This document shows, one piece after another, positions 43,167-53,597 of a stretch of DNA of 64,000 nucleotides. The DNA is from Methylocaldum marinum (GTDB taxonomy: Bacteria; Pseudomonadota; Gammaproteobacteria; Methylococcales; Methylococcaceae). The notes below the pieces were generated by a model, which was not told where the DNA came from, searched no databases, and was given only the letters and a program-made list of their open reading frames with translations. Location of the stretch: assembly GCF_003584645.1 (NCBI RefSeq), contig NZ_AP017928.1, positions 3,200,395 through 3,264,394 of the forward strand, in the 5' to 3' direction. The position numbers and the translations under genes were made by a program. Positions within the stretch are counted from its first letter, which is position 1. Each line of letters opens with the position of its first letter.

Positions 43167-43376
43167 TACGGCTTACAGGTCGGAAATCCTTTCCCGACGC
43201 CGCACCCCGATCGAGCGTCTTTGTCGGCAAGGGATTGCCGACCTACAACCGTGCACCCTGTAGATCGGGAATCCTTCCCAATCGCAAACGGCGTCTTCGG
43301 GAGCGCCGAAGCCACCCTTCCCGACGTCACAGCCCAATCAAGCGTCTTCGTCGGCAAAGGATCGCCGGCCTACGAA
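43167..43376. repeat. Four family A units in alternating orientation
   Basis: Units: ACAGGTCGGAAATCCTTTCCC (43166-43186), TTGTCGGCAAGGGATTGCCG (43221-43240), TGTAGATCGGGAATCCTTCC (43259-43278) and CGTCGGCAAAGGATCGCCGG (43350-43369). Forward and reverse units alternate so that neighbours can pair. No gene lies between 43159 and 43659. Confidence 0.75.
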
Positions 43377-43659
43377 AGCGTGGTCGCCCCCCTGACCGAA
43401 AGCGCCAACAACCTCCGCCAAGCCCGTCCTGCCGTGCAAGCGAGATGAAAACGCTCCGGATGCCGGAGCCGCAAAACGGCGATTTGAAACCAGATCGTCA
43501 TGCAATCGTCACTCACTTTAAATATGACCGGCGTATTAAATGGCGGCGAATAACGTGAAAGCCGCAACGCCCGGTCATCTGTCAATTTCCGGTCGACCGA
43601 GCGAATCGGCCCATAAAGCCTCGGCATATCCAAGACCAAAAAGCGATATCGAGAACCCC

Positions 43660-44703
43660 ATGAAGGCATTATTCGTTTGCGGCTCCTTGAATCAAACCAG
43701 GATGATGCACCAAATTTCTCGGCATCTGCCGCAATTCGCAGCCTATTTCACGCCTTATTTCTGCGATGGGCTCGGCAGACTGGTCCAGCGCTCCGGCGCC
43801 CTCGATTTCACCGTGCTCGGCGGGCGGTTCCTCGAAAAGACCATGCAATACCTGACCGAACAGGGCGTCGCGCTGGATCCCGAGGGCCGCAGCCGGCGGT
43901 ACGACCTGGTGGTGACCTGCAGCGATCTGATCGTGCCCCGGCGCATCCGCGGCAGCAAGCTGGTACTGGTGCAGGAAGGCATGACCGACCCCGAGAATTT
44001 CGCCTTTCACCTGGTCAGGACCCTGCGCCTCCCCCGCTGGATCGCGCAAACCTCCACCACCGGCCTGTCCGACCTGTACGACATCTTCTGCGTGGCCTCG
44101 GAGGGCTACCGCGACTTGTTCGTCCGCAAGGGCGTCAGGCCGGAGAAGGTCCGAGTGACCGGCATCCCGAACTTCGACCATTGCGAATCGTTCCTGGACA
44201 ACGACTTTCCCCATCGGAATTACGTGCTGGTCGCGACCTCCGACATGCGGGAAACCTTCAAGTACGAGAACCGCCGCAAATTCATCGAAAAGGCGAAGCG
44301 CATCGCCGACGGCCGCCCGCTCATTTTCAAGTTCCATCCCAACGAGGACCCGCAAAGGGCGTCCCTGGAGGCAGAACGTCATGCTCCCGGCGCGCTGTAT
44401 TTCAGCGACGGGAACACGGATCACATGATCGCCAACTGCGAGGCCCTGGTTACCCGTTACTCGTCGGTGGTGTACGTCGCGGCGGCGCTGGGCAAGGAAA
44501 TTCATTCCGACTTGCCGGCAGAGCAGTTAAACCGGCTTCTGCCCCTGCAGAACGGCGGTACCTCGGCGCAAAACATCGCGCAAGAGTGCCTGCGGCTGTT
44601 CGAGCCGGGTGCCGCTCACTACCCGAGGCGGACGCTACCGTTTCGCCGCCGGATTTTCCGGCTATCGCCCGGAACCGTGACGAAACGGGAGAAGCTGGGA
44701 TGA
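43660..44703 (+). CDS. Glycosyltransferase-like protein (CDP-glycerol glycerophosphotransferase/GT-B-like) of surface-glycan synthesis
   Basis: From ATG 43660 the 347-residue protein begins MKALFVCGSLNQTRMMHQIS, a Rossmann start of GT-B folds. It contains YDLVVTCSDLIVPRRIRGSK, VASEGYRDLFVRKGVRPEKV, VRVTGIPNFDHC, IFKFHPNEDPQR and the C-terminal NCEALVTRYSSVVYVAAALG with the HPNE motif typical of CDP-glycerol/teichoic-acid-type transferases and 2-epimerase-like enzymes. The frame upstream of 43660 has no ribosome site. Its TGA overlaps the next ATG (ATGA), so it is the first gene of the sugar-acid operon. Confidence 0.7.
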   Translation: MKALFVCGSLNQTRMMHQISRHLPQFAAYFTPYFCDGLGRLVQRSGALDFTVLGGRFLEKTMQYLTEQGVALDPEGRSRRYDLVVTCSDLIVPRRIRGSKLVLVQEGMTDPENFAFHLVRTLRLPRWIAQTSTTGLSDLYDIFCVASEGYRDLFVRKGVRPEKVRVTGIPNFDHCESFLDNDFPHRNYVLVATSDMRETFKYENRRKFIEKAKRIADGRPLIFKFHPNEDPQRASLEAERHAPGALYFSDGNTDHMIANCEALVTRYSSVVYVAAALGKEIHSDLPAEQLNRLLPLQNGGTSAQNIAQECLRLFEPGAAHYPRRTLPFRRRIFRLSPGTVTKREKLG

Positions 44704-45578
44704 GGGGCCGGATTATTCTGGTCGTACAGGCACGCATGGGTTCCAGCCGTCTGCCGGGCAAGGTATTGCTGGAAGCTTGCGGCAAACCGCTCCTGGAGCT
44801 GATGCTGGAGCGCCTGGCGCGAGTGCGCAGCCCGGTCCTGATCGTGGTCGCGACGACTACGGACGGCGCGGACGATCCCATCGTCGAACTGTGCCGAAGA
44901 CTCAGAACGGAGGTGTTTCGGGGCCATCCGGCCGATCTGCTGGATCGGCACTACGCGGCGGGACTCGTCTTCGGCGCGGACGCCGTCGCGAAAATCCCGT
45001 CGGACTGCCCGCTGATCGATCCCGTCGTGGTGGACCGGGTTCTGGAACGCTTTTCCCGGGGGGATTGCGATTACGCCGGCAACCTGCATCCGGCCTCGTT
45101 TCCGGACGGCAACGACGTGGAAGTCATGAGCATGGCGGCGCTGGAGACGGCCTGGCGCGAGGCGCACCTGCCCATGGAGCGGGAGCACACCACGCCCTTC
45201 ATCTGGGAGCGCGGAGAACGGTTCCGGCTGGCGAACGTCGTCTGGGAAAGCGACGGCAAGGGCGCCCCGCTGCGCGATTTTTCGCTGTCCCACCGCTGGA
45301 CCCTGGATTATCCCGAAGACTACACATTCATACGGCGGGTCTACGAGGCCCTCTACCCGGCGAATCCCGAATTCGGCCTATGGGACGTTCTCGATTGGCT
45401 GGAGACCGAGCCCGAGATCGCCGCGATCAATGCCGCCTACGCCGGGGTCAACTGGTACCGCCACCACCTGCATGAATTGCGCACGGTCGATGCCCGCCAT
45501 ACACGGCCGCATCCCCTCCCCGGCGGACGGGGTACGGAGTCGCGGTACGCGAACGACCGCCCACTTTCCACTTTTTGA
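44700..45578 (+). CDS. SpsF-like cytidylyltransferase (CMP-sugar acid synthetase family)
   Basis: The 292-residue protein opens ILVVQARMGSSRLPGKVL, the nucleotide-binding signature of SpsF/KdsB/NeuA-type cytidylyltransferases. It continues VVATTTDGADDPIVELC, VFRGHPADLLDRHY, KIPSDCPLIDPVVVDRVL (metal-binding Asp) and HRWTLDYPEDYTFIRRVY. It would activate an acidic or amino sugar with CTP. The last 25 residues (RPHPLPGGRGTESRYA) lie over a CCCTCCCCGGCGGACGGGG palindrome and look like repeat-derived extension. It is coupled to the preceding gene by ATGA and its TGA immediately precedes the aminotransferase ATG. Confidence 0.85.
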   Translation: MRGRIILVVQARMGSSRLPGKVLLEACGKPLLELMLERLARVRSPVLIVVATTTDGADDPIVELCRRLRTEVFRGHPADLLDRHYAAGLVFGADAVAKIPSDCPLIDPVVVDRVLERFSRGDCDYAGNLHPASFPDGNDVEVMSMAALETAWREAHLPMEREHTTPFIWERGERFRLANVVWESDGKGAPLRDFSLSHRWTLDYPEDYTFIRRVYEALYPANPEFGLWDVLDWLETEPEIAAINAAYAGVNWYRHHLHELRTVDARHTRPHPLPGGRGTESRYANDRPLSTF

Positions 45579-47012
<1,434 letters not shown>

Positions 47013-47225
47013 CTCGTCGCCAATTTTTTGCTCCTTTTGGTGACTTGGAGGTCCCAAAAGGTTTCGCAAAAAATGGCGACGCAATCGAACCTTGGATCTG
47101 CTGCAACAGGCGGTGGCGGCGGGGGACGTGCGGAATCGGCTCAAGGGCGGAATCCTGCAGCCGGTGTTTCGCAAGACCGGCCATTTCCATGCAAAGCCTC
47201 GCCACGCGAACCAAAGGAACGCCGG

Positions 47226-48038
47226 ATGACGCTCGCCGGGCGTTTCGATCTCACCGGCCGCACCGCCATCGTCACCGGGGCCGCGGGCCTGCTCGGCCGT
47301 CACCATTGCCGGGCGCTGGCGGAAGCCGGTGCATGGGTGGTGGCGGCCGATCAGGACCTCGATACCTGCGCGGCGGTAGCGGACGAACTGGGCGGGACGG
47401 TCACGGCGGTGGCCGCGGACGTGACCGATCCGCGCTCGGTGCAGACCTTGCTGGAACAAGCCCTGGGCCGGACCGGCCGGGCCGACGTGCTGGTCAACAA
47501 CGCCGCCATCAACGACATGTTCGAAAGCCCGGCGGCGGCCCTGGAACAGTCCCGTTTCGAAAACTATCCCCTGGAATTGTGGCGGCGCTCGCTGGAGGTC
47601 AACCTGACCGGGGTGTTCCTGTGCTCCCGGATTATCGGCGCGGAAATGGCGCGCGCGGGACGGGGCAGCATCATCAACATCGGTTCCACCTACGGCGTGG
47701 TCGCGCCGGACCAGTCCCTCTACCGCGATCCGGAGGGGCGACAGCGCTTCTATAAATCGCCGGTTTATCCGGCCACCAAGGGCGCGGTGCTGGCGTTTAC
47801 CCGGTTTCTGGCCGCCTACTGGGGCCATGCGGGCGTGCGGGTCAATGTCCTGTCACCGGGCGGGGTGGAAAACGGCCAGGACGATTTTTTCGTCCGCGAA
47901 TATGCGCGCCGCACCCCCCTGAACCGCATGGCGGCACCGAGCGATTTCATGGGGGCGCTGGTTTTCCTGGCCTCCGACGCCTCCGCCTATGTGACGGGGG
48001 CCAACCTGCTGGTCGACGGCGGCTTCACGGTCTGGTAA
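47226..48038 (+). CDS. Short-chain dehydrogenase/reductase of the surface-sugar operon
   Basis: The 270-residue protein has the NAD(P)-binding motif TGAAGLLGRHHCRALA, the NNAAIND strand, the catalytic serine in INIGSTYGVV and the YxxxK pair in SPVYPATKGAVLAF, ending TGANLLVDGGFTVW. The start ATG 47226 overlaps the original aminotransferase stop (ATGA). Upstream in-frame codons belong to the inserted element. PtmA-like SDRs act in legionaminic-type sugar pathways. Here it would oxidise or reduce a sugar intermediate, by context only. Confidence 0.88.
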   Translation: MTLAGRFDLTGRTAIVTGAAGLLGRHHCRALAEAGAWVVAADQDLDTCAAVADELGGTVTAVAADVTDPRSVQTLLEQALGRTGRADVLVNNAAINDMFESPAAALEQSRFENYPLELWRRSLEVNLTGVFLCSRIIGAEMARAGRGSIINIGSTYGVVAPDQSLYRDPEGRQRFYKSPVYPATKGAVLAFTRFLAAYWGHAGVRVNVLSPGGVENGQDDFFVREYARRTPLNRMAAPSDFMGALVFLASDASAYVTGANLLVDGGFTVW

Positions 48039-48065
48039 TGCCGTTCGACCTTCGAGCGCACATGA

Positions 48066-48200
48066 ATCGTTGGATGGTTAGAGCGAAGCGAAACCCATCG
48101 ATGGCAGGTTAGCCCTTCGACGGAGCTCAGGACAGGCCCTTCGACTGGGCTCAGGTCGCTCGGTGGGTTACGGCCTTACGGGCTAACCCACCCTACAAAA
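48066..48200. repeat. Family B repeat
   Basis: GTTGGATGGTTAGAGCGAAGC, AAACCCATCGATGGCAGGTT, an internal CCCTTCGACGGAGCTCAGGA repeat and GGTGGGTTACGGCC...GGGCTAACCCACCCTACAAA. It separates the SDR and NeuB-like genes without any other feature. Confidence 0.8.
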
Positions 48201-48253
48201 ATGAATGCCTTATTGAAAGCGATTTGGAAAAACACCCTTGAGCGAGGAAACAG

Positions 48254-49177
48254 ATGAGCATGGGAACGAGTGAACGGGCAGTCAGAATCGGCAAGCGCTT
48301 GATCGGCGACGGCCATCCGGTGTACATCATCGCCGAGATCGGCATCAACCATAACGGTTCCCTGGACACCGCCAGAGAACTCATCTTCGGCGCCGTCGGG
48401 GCCGGCGCCGATTGCGTCAAGTTCCAGAAGCGCACGCCCGAACTCTGCGTTCCGAAGGACCAATGGCATCTCGAGCGCGACACGCCCTGGGGACGGATGA
48501 GCTACATCGATTACCGGCGCCGCGTCGAATTCGGCCGCGACGAGTACGCGGCGATCGACCGTTATTGCCGGGAGCTGGACATCGACTGGACCGCGTCCTG
48601 CTGGGACGAGCCGTCGGTGGACTTCATCGAGCAGTTCGCACCGCCCTTCTACAAAATGGCGAGCGCCTCACTGACCGACATCCCCCTGCTGCTCAAGGCG
48701 AGTTCCACCGGGAGGCCGCTGATGATTTCCACGGGCATGTCGACGCTGGAAGAAATCGTCGAGGCGGTGAACACCGTGGGAACCCGCAACCGCTTCGACC
48801 GGCCCGGACTCATGATCGCCCATTCCACTTCGACTTATCCGTGCAAGGTCGACGAGTTGAATCTGCGCATGATCACCACCCTGCGCGAACGCTATCCCAA
48901 CTTCCCCATCGGCTATTCCGGCCACGAAACCGGGCTGTCGCCGTCCCTGGCCGCCGTCGCCCTGGGCGCCAATTTCCTGGAGCGGCACATTACCCTGGAC
49001 CGCGCCATGTGGGGTACCGACCAGGCCGCTTCGGTGGAACTGGTCGGCTTCGAGAGGCTGGTGCGGGACGTACGCGACATCGAGCGCTCGCTGGGCGACG
49101 GGGTCAAGCGGGTTTACGAAAGCGAGCTGGCGCCCCGCCGGAAACTGCGCCGGGTCGGGGCCGGGACGGCGGCATGA
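48254..49177 (+). CDS. NeuB-family sugar-acid synthase lacking the SAF domain
   Basis: The 307-residue TIM-barrel protein matches N-acetylneuraminate/legionaminate synthases. Blocks: YIIAEIGINHNGSLDTARELI, AGADCVKFQKRTPE, DWTASCWDEPSVDFI, YKMASASLTDIPLL, MISTGMSTLEEI, HSTSTYPC, IGYSGHETG and FLERHITLDRAMWGTDQAAS. It condenses phosphoenolpyruvate with a six-carbon sugar to a nonulosonic acid. The C-terminal antifreeze-like SAF domain present in standard NeuB (about 60 residues) is missing. The ATG follows GAGGAAACAG. Its TGA overlaps the next ATG. Confidence 0.88.
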   Translation: MSMGTSERAVRIGKRLIGDGHPVYIIAEIGINHNGSLDTARELIFGAVGAGADCVKFQKRTPELCVPKDQWHLERDTPWGRMSYIDYRRRVEFGRDEYAAIDRYCRELDIDWTASCWDEPSVDFIEQFAPPFYKMASASLTDIPLLLKASSTGRPLMISTGMSTLEEIVEAVNTVGTRNRFDRPGLMIAHSTSTYPCKVDELNLRMITTLRERYPNFPIGYSGHETGLSPSLAAVALGANFLERHITLDRAMWGTDQAASVELVGFERLVRDVRDIERSLGDGVKRVYESELAPRRKLRRVGAGTAA

Positions 49178-49695
49178 CGAACCGCTCGAAGGCCACCGAT
49201 GTCGCGGCCCTGGCCTGCCGCCTGAAGCTGGTCCTCACCGATTGCGACGGCGTGCTGACCGATGGCGGGGTCTATTACTCGGAGCGCGGCGAGGAACTCA
49301 AGCGTTTCAATATTCGCGACGGGATGGGCGTGGAAAGGCTGCGCACGCTGGCCGGCATCGAAACCGGCATCGTCACCGGCGAGATTTCGCCCGCGGTGAG
49401 CCGGCGCGCGGAAAAGCTCGGAATCAGCGAGTGCCACTTGGGCGCCAAGGACAAGGCTTCCGTGGTGCGTGCCGTCCTGGAGCGGCTCAATCTGAGTTTC
49501 GACGAGGCGGCTTACCTGGGCGACGACGTCAACGACCTGCTCGCCTTCGCCGTGGTCGGACTCACGGCCTGTCCGGGGGACGCTTTGGACGAAGTGAAAG
49601 CCGCCGCCCACATCATCCTGGAAAAGCCGGGCGGTTACGGCGCATTTCGCGAATTCGTGGAAATCATTCTGAAAGCCCGTGGAGATGGCGCTTGA
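49174..49695 (+). CDS. KdsC-like HAD phosphatase (KDO-8-P or nonulosonate-9-P phosphatase type)
   Basis: The 173-residue protein of the C0-type HAD family has motif I LVLTDCDGVLTDGGVYYSE and motif II IVTGEISPAVSRRAEKLGI. The conserved lysine follows in HLGAKDKASV, and motif III/IV is YLGDDVNDLLAF. Relatives remove phosphate from KDO-8-P or from phosphorylated nonulosonic acids. Coupling to the NeuB-like gene (ATGA) indicates it finishes the same intermediate. The sequence is complete and of normal length. Confidence 0.9.
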   Translation: MTNRSKATDVAALACRLKLVLTDCDGVLTDGGVYYSERGEELKRFNIRDGMGVERLRTLAGIETGIVTGEISPAVSRRAEKLGISECHLGAKDKASVVRAVLERLNLSFDEAAYLGDDVNDLLAFAVVGLTACPGDALDEVKAAAHIILEKPGGYGAFREFVEIILKARGDGA

Positions 49696-49775
49696 CGGTT
49701 GCCAACGCACTGCCGCCGACGGCAATCGCCCGCGCGCGTTCTGTTTCCGGGCGTAGCGCGAAACGGGTGTAATCC

Positions 49776-51074
49776 ATGGCCGGCAGCCCGCGCATTCAAA
49801 CCGAATCCAAATGGCCTACGGATGAAATCGACGAGTCGGAACTCCGGTCGCTGAACCGGGGCTTCTACGTCATTCTCGCAGCCCAGTTCTTCTCGTCCCT
49901 GGGCGATAACACCCTGCTGTTCGGCGCCATCGCCCTGCTCCGGGAATTGCAGGCGCCGCCCTGGCAGACGCCGGTCCTGCAACAGTTTTTCATCTTCGCC
50001 TATATCGTGCTGGCGCCCTTCGTCGGCCCGTTTACCGATGCGCTGCCCAAGGGGCAGGTCATGCTCATCAGCAACACGGTCAAAACTTTCGCCTGCGCGG
50101 CCATGCTGGCCGGGATGCACCCTTTGATCGCCTACGGCTTCGTCGGCCTCGGCGCCGCCCTGTACTCGCCGGCCAAGTACGGCATACTCACCGAGTATTT
50201 CCCGCCACGGCGGCTGGTATGGGCCAACGGCTGGATGGAAGGCCTCACGGTCGCGGCAATCATCCTCGGCGCCATTGTCGGCGGGATGTTCATCGGCGAC
50301 CGGGTCGGCGGCTTTCTCGCCGGCCGATTGGCGGAAGTGCCGTTCGACATCGGCACGCCGCCGAGATTTACCGTCGCGGCGGTCTTCGGTTTCTACCTGA
50401 TCGCCGCGCTGTTCAACTTGTACGTTCCCAAACTGCCCATCGACCACACCCTGCCGAAGCGCGCGCCCTGGTATTTGCTCCAGGACTTCCGGCAGTGTTT
50501 CAAGCAGCTTTGGCAAGATCCCCTGGGCCAGGTTTCGCTCGCGGTGACCTCGCTGTTCTGGGGCACCGGCACGGTATTGAGGCTGCTCATATTGTTGTGG
50601 GCGGCCCAGGCGCTGGACCTGAACCTGGAACAGGCGACCCAGCTCACCGCCGTCGTGGCCGTCGGCATCGCGATCGGCGCCGGCCTCGCCAAGGACGTGC
50701 CGCTCGACCGTTGCGTGCGCGTGCTGCCGGTGGGTGTCGCCATGGGGTTCACCGTGGCCGGCATGGTCCTGGTGACCGACTGGCGCGTCGCACTTCCGCT
50801 GCTGGCACTGATCGGTGCCATGGGCGGCTATTTCGTGGTGCCCATGAACGCCCTGCTCCAGCATCGCGGCCATTTGCTCATGGGCGCGGGACACTCCATC
50901 GCCCTGCAGAACTTCAACGAAAACCTGACCGTTCTGCTGATGCTCGGCCTGTACACCCTGATGATCAGGGCCGAGCTGGCCGTCGACACGATGGTGGTGA
51001 CTTTCGGGATATTGGTGGCGGCAAGCATGGCCGTGCTGACCAAAATCCACGGGAACGGGCGTCATGGAGAATAA
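49776..51074 (+). CDS. LplT-like lysophospholipid transporter (MFS)
   Basis: The 432-residue protein with about 12 membrane helices belongs to the LplT branch: NRGFYVILAAQFFSSLGDNTL, IVLAPFVGPFTDALPKGQVM, GLGAALYSPAKYGILTEYFP, LVWANGWMEGLTVAAI and VVPMNALLQHRGH. In enterobacteria LplT flips lysophospholipids inward for reacylation by Aas. No acyltransferase domain or aas gene is attached here. It lies 80 bases after the phosphatase on the same strand and might be read through from the operon. Confidence 0.85.
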   Translation: MAGSPRIQTESKWPTDEIDESELRSLNRGFYVILAAQFFSSLGDNTLLFGAIALLRELQAPPWQTPVLQQFFIFAYIVLAPFVGPFTDALPKGQVMLISNTVKTFACAAMLAGMHPLIAYGFVGLGAALYSPAKYGILTEYFPPRRLVWANGWMEGLTVAAIILGAIVGGMFIGDRVGGFLAGRLAEVPFDIGTPPRFTVAAVFGFYLIAALFNLYVPKLPIDHTLPKRAPWYLLQDFRQCFKQLWQDPLGQVSLAVTSLFWGTGTVLRLLILLWAAQALDLNLEQATQLTAVVAVGIAIGAGLAKDVPLDRCVRVLPVGVAMGFTVAGMVLVTDWRVALPLLALIGAMGGYFVVPMNALLQHRGHLLMGAGHSIALQNFNENLTVLLMLGLYTLMIRAELAVDTMVVTFGILVAASMAVLTKIHGNGRHGE

Positions 51075-51109
51075 GCACGCCTAATCCCATCCGGCATCCC
51101 GACAAACAT

Positions 51110-51215
51110 TCCGTAGGTGGATCTGCCGCTCGGGACAGCCCCTTCGACGGAGCTCAGGACAGGCCCTTCGACAAGCGTAGGATGGGTAGAGCGAAGCGAA
51201 AGCCATCGATGGCAG
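51110..51215. repeat. Repeat cluster: family B left part and short CTTCGACGGAGCTCAGG units
   Basis: CCCCTTCGACGGAGCTCAGGA and CCCTTCGACAAGCGTAGGAT are followed by GGATGGGTAGAGCGAAGCGA (51179-51198). It is a rearranged family B copy. The next 114 bases have no feature. Confidence 0.7.
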
Positions 51216-51329
51216 CCTGGCGCGTCCAACTGCCGTTGCCGGTTCAAGACCGAATGGGGATGGAAAAAACGAGATCACCGAATCGGATGTGCTTTTACGG
51301 CGGGCAAGCAACGGAATCCGGTAGCGCGT

Positions 51330-51494
51330 TCACGCCAGCCGTGATCTATCCCGCTTGCTTACCGCCGCCCTGATTTCTTTCTCGGCTCTTTCCATGAGCA
51401 GCTGGTCTTTCGCTTTCCATCGGTTATCCCAGCCTCGCTTGTGCGGCTTGCAAAGGCCGCAGCTGCGACGTTTTAGCTTATAGCGTTTTCTCAT
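51330..51494 (-). CDS. Small basic protein of unknown function
   Basis: From ATG 51494 the protein has 54 residues: MRKRYKLKRRSCGLCKPHKR then WDNRWKAKDQLLMERAEKEI. A CxxC pair within a Lys/Arg-rich N-terminus and an amphipathic helix after it give it a nucleic-acid-binding look. I recall similar short CxxC proteins in other bacteria, but no function. An in-frame start 33 bases upstream is possible. Confidence 0.5.
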   Translation of the reverse strand: MRKRYKLKRRSCGLCKPHKRGWDNRWKAKDQLLMERAEKEIRAAVSKRDRSRLA

Positions 51495-51594
51495 CGCTCG
51501 TTTTCTCCGGTTCTTGCATCGAAGCAAACAATCAGGCTATGTGCGGGCAGGAGAAGCATTCTAATCCCAAATCGCTTTCGATTGCGGAACTTAT

Positions 51595-51735
51595 TTGCGT
51601 GGGGTGGGTTGGGCCGCAGGGCCGTAACCCACCGGGCGACCCGGATCGGTGGGTTACGCGGAGCCTGGTTGAAGGGCCTGTCCTGAGCCTAGTCGAAGGG
51701 GCGCGACCAAGCCGTGGAGCCCCCCCCCCCACATG
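51595..51735. repeat. Family B right part with short CTTCGAC repeats and a C11 tract
   Basis: GCGTGGGGTGGGTTGGGCCGC and GTAACCCACCGGGCGACC (51597-51641), then GGTGGGTTACGCGGAGCCTG, two CTGAGCCT(A/G)GTCGAAGGG-type units, and eleven C at 51720-51730. Nothing else is seen up to the lipoprotein gene. Confidence 0.7.
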
Positions 51736-51812
51736 AAGTAGCGACACCGCTAGGCGGCCCGCCAGCCGCGCAGGCTCCGGCGCAGCGCGCCATGAAAGCG
51801 CCTTAGGCCGAA

Positions 51813-52430
51813 TCAGGCCGTTGTATGATCGAGTACATCGACCATGTCGCCATTTGCGTCGACGCAGCGGAGCTGGGTTTGCTCCACGCTCGGTCCGCCC
51901 TTGATCGAGATCTTGCTGGGCACGATCCGGCAGAACTCGGGCGGCTGAGGCAAACGGGAATAGACTTCCTGATTTATCCTGGCGTTCGGCCCTATTTTTG
52001 AGAGGGCAGCCTGGATCTGTATTGGTTGCCCGTACGAAGAATCGATTCGTTTGGTTCTGTCCTGACTGTACCAGGTGTACGAACCGCCCTTCTTCAATGA
52101 GGCGTTTTTCATCTGCTGGTTCAGGGCCGCGTTATATTGCTGGTTCTCCTGCGGCGTTAAATACTTGGCGAACGCATAGCCGGCGGCGCACCCGAAAGCG
52201 GCTCCGGCTGCGGCGCCGATGGCAGCGTTTTTCCCTCTGTCGCGCTTCCCCCCCAACAATGCTCCCGCCGCCGCGCCCAGCAACGCTCCGCCTACCGCGC
52301 CGTATCCGCAACCCGCTCCCGACGACATCGGCCCCGTACCCTGGGTTGCGCACCCGTTAAACACCGCGATGCTTAATATGCAAACCGAAACCAGGGTTTT
52401 CCAGCTCAGCTGCGTAGAAAAACGATTCAT
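51813..52430 (-). CDS. Glycine-zipper outer-membrane lipoprotein, last gene of the envelope operon
   Basis: The 205-residue protein has a signal ending in a lipobox (LSIAVFNGC, Cys27). A Gly/Ala-rich zipper follows (GCGYGAVGGALLGAAAGALLGG, then NAAIGAAAGAAFGCAAGYAFA, about 40-90) of the 2TM glycine-zipper type. A soluble C-terminal part has TWYSQDRTKRIDSS and a CRIVPSKISI/QLRCVDANGDMVDV region. Such proteins insert in or bind the outer membrane. It lies 18 bases after the preceding gene on the same strand, so it is probably operonic. Confidence 0.75.
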   Translation of the reverse strand: MNRFSTQLSWKTLVSVCILSIAVFNGCATQGTGPMSSGAGCGYGAVGGALLGAAAGALLGGKRDRGKNAAIGAAAGAAFGCAAGYAFAKYLTPQENQQYNAALNQQMKNASLKKGGSYTWYSQDRTKRIDSSYGQPIQIQAALSKIGPNARINQEVYSRLPQPPEFCRIVPSKISIKGGPSVEQTQLRCVDANGDMVDVLDHTTA

Positions 52431-52448
52431 TTGCCCCCCCCAGATTAG

Positions 52449-53597
52449 CTATTTTGAAAGTTTAACGCTCATGGCGAATGCCGCATCCTTCCCATCGCCC
52501 AATTTGGCGCCCGGAATCTGAATCTCGCCGGTCATTTGATCAGGCGAGCCGCTGAGGCTGAATTCCTCCTTGCCTTCCGCGACGATCAAGGGACTGCGGG
52601 CCTTGCCTTGCAGGCTACAGCTCTTCTGCTGGCAGAGAAATTCGCCGTCGTCGACCAGAGAGCGCTGTTTCGTGCCGACGGTGAGAATGCTGTCCTGCAA
52701 CTTGCCGTCACCCTCCACGAACATGAGCAGCTTGCCGCGCCGGACATCGTCCTTGCTTAATGCGATCTCGACCTCGTAGGTTTTGAACGCGCCGGGCGCC
52801 TTGGAGCTGAGCACCAGCTCGGAACCGAAATCGGCCAGGCTTCCGGAACCGGACTCGAAAAACGCCTCCCAGAAAGATTTCAAATCATCCGCGCCGCTGT
52901 CGGATTGGCCCGTCCCGAATACATGGAATACCGCGTTCTGGAAATTCAGTTTGCGCGTATCCGCCAGCTTGCGAGCCGCTTCCGGCTTCGCGCCGGCGCT
53001 GTCGATCAGATCCGACTTTTCCAGCAGATCGCTGTAAACGACCACTCGAATCATGCCGTCGCGGGTGTCGAATCGGGCCAGGTCGTTTTCCAGCGCGCGC
53101 ACGACTTGTTTTTTCTCCGGCGTGCCGACGAATTCACGGTCGCTTTCCGCCAGAAGTTTTTCCAGTGCGCCGCCCATCTGTCCCCGGAAGATCGCCTGCT
53201 GCTCCTTCAACTGCTTGGCCGGATCGGCCTTGGTGATTTTGTCCAGCCAGCCGCCGGCTTGCTGCTTCTTGGCAAGTTCCCCCGGCGGATAATCCGGAAA
53301 ACAGGCCTTCCAGAGTTCCTGGGCGGTGCCGGATTCGGTCGCCAGCTTGACCAGGGTGACGGGCTCCGAAGGCACCAAATTTGCCGAAAGCTTGGCGATC
53401 AACTGCTTGGCCCACTGTATTTCGCCTTTCACCAACATCTGATCGTCGACATAGACCAAGGTTTGGCGAGCGCTCTTCACGTCGCAGAACTGGTCGATCT
53501 TGAAGCTCTCCACACCGCCGATCGCCCAAACGCTCGAATGGGCCGCGGAAAGCAGCAGGCCGGCGGCAAGCAAGGTCTTACGGGTTCCCTTCATCAT
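52449..53597 (-). CDS. Exported protein of unknown function in the envelope operon
   Basis: The 382-residue protein has a signal peptide (TLLAAGLLLSAAHSSVWA). The mature part begins like an alpha/beta domain (ARQTLVYVDDQMLVKGEIQW, then IRVVVYSDLLEKSD), suggestive of a degenerate von Willebrand-type or Rossmann core. A C-terminal beta-rich region follows, with two cysteines (FLCQQKSC). No family is recognised. ATG 53597 overlaps the TGA of the gene before it, so translation is coupled to the coiled-coil membrane protein. Confidence 0.7.
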   Translation of the reverse strand: MMKGTRKTLLAAGLLLSAAHSSVWAIGGVESFKIDQFCDVKSARQTLVYVDDQMLVKGEIQWAKQLIAKLSANLVPSEPVTLVKLATESGTAQELWKACFPDYPPGELAKKQQAGGWLDKITKADPAKQLKEQQAIFRGQMGGALEKLLAESDREFVGTPEKKQVVRALENDLARFDTRDGMIRVVVYSDLLEKSDLIDSAGAKPEAARKLADTRKLNFQNAVFHVFGTGQSDSGADDLKSFWEAFFESGSGSLADFGSELVLSSKAPGAFKTYEVEIALSKDDVRRGKLLMFVEGDGKLQDSILTVGTKQRSLVDDGEFLCQQKSCSLQGKARSPLIVAEGKEEFSLSGSPDQMTGEIQIPGAKLGDGKDAAFAMSVKLSK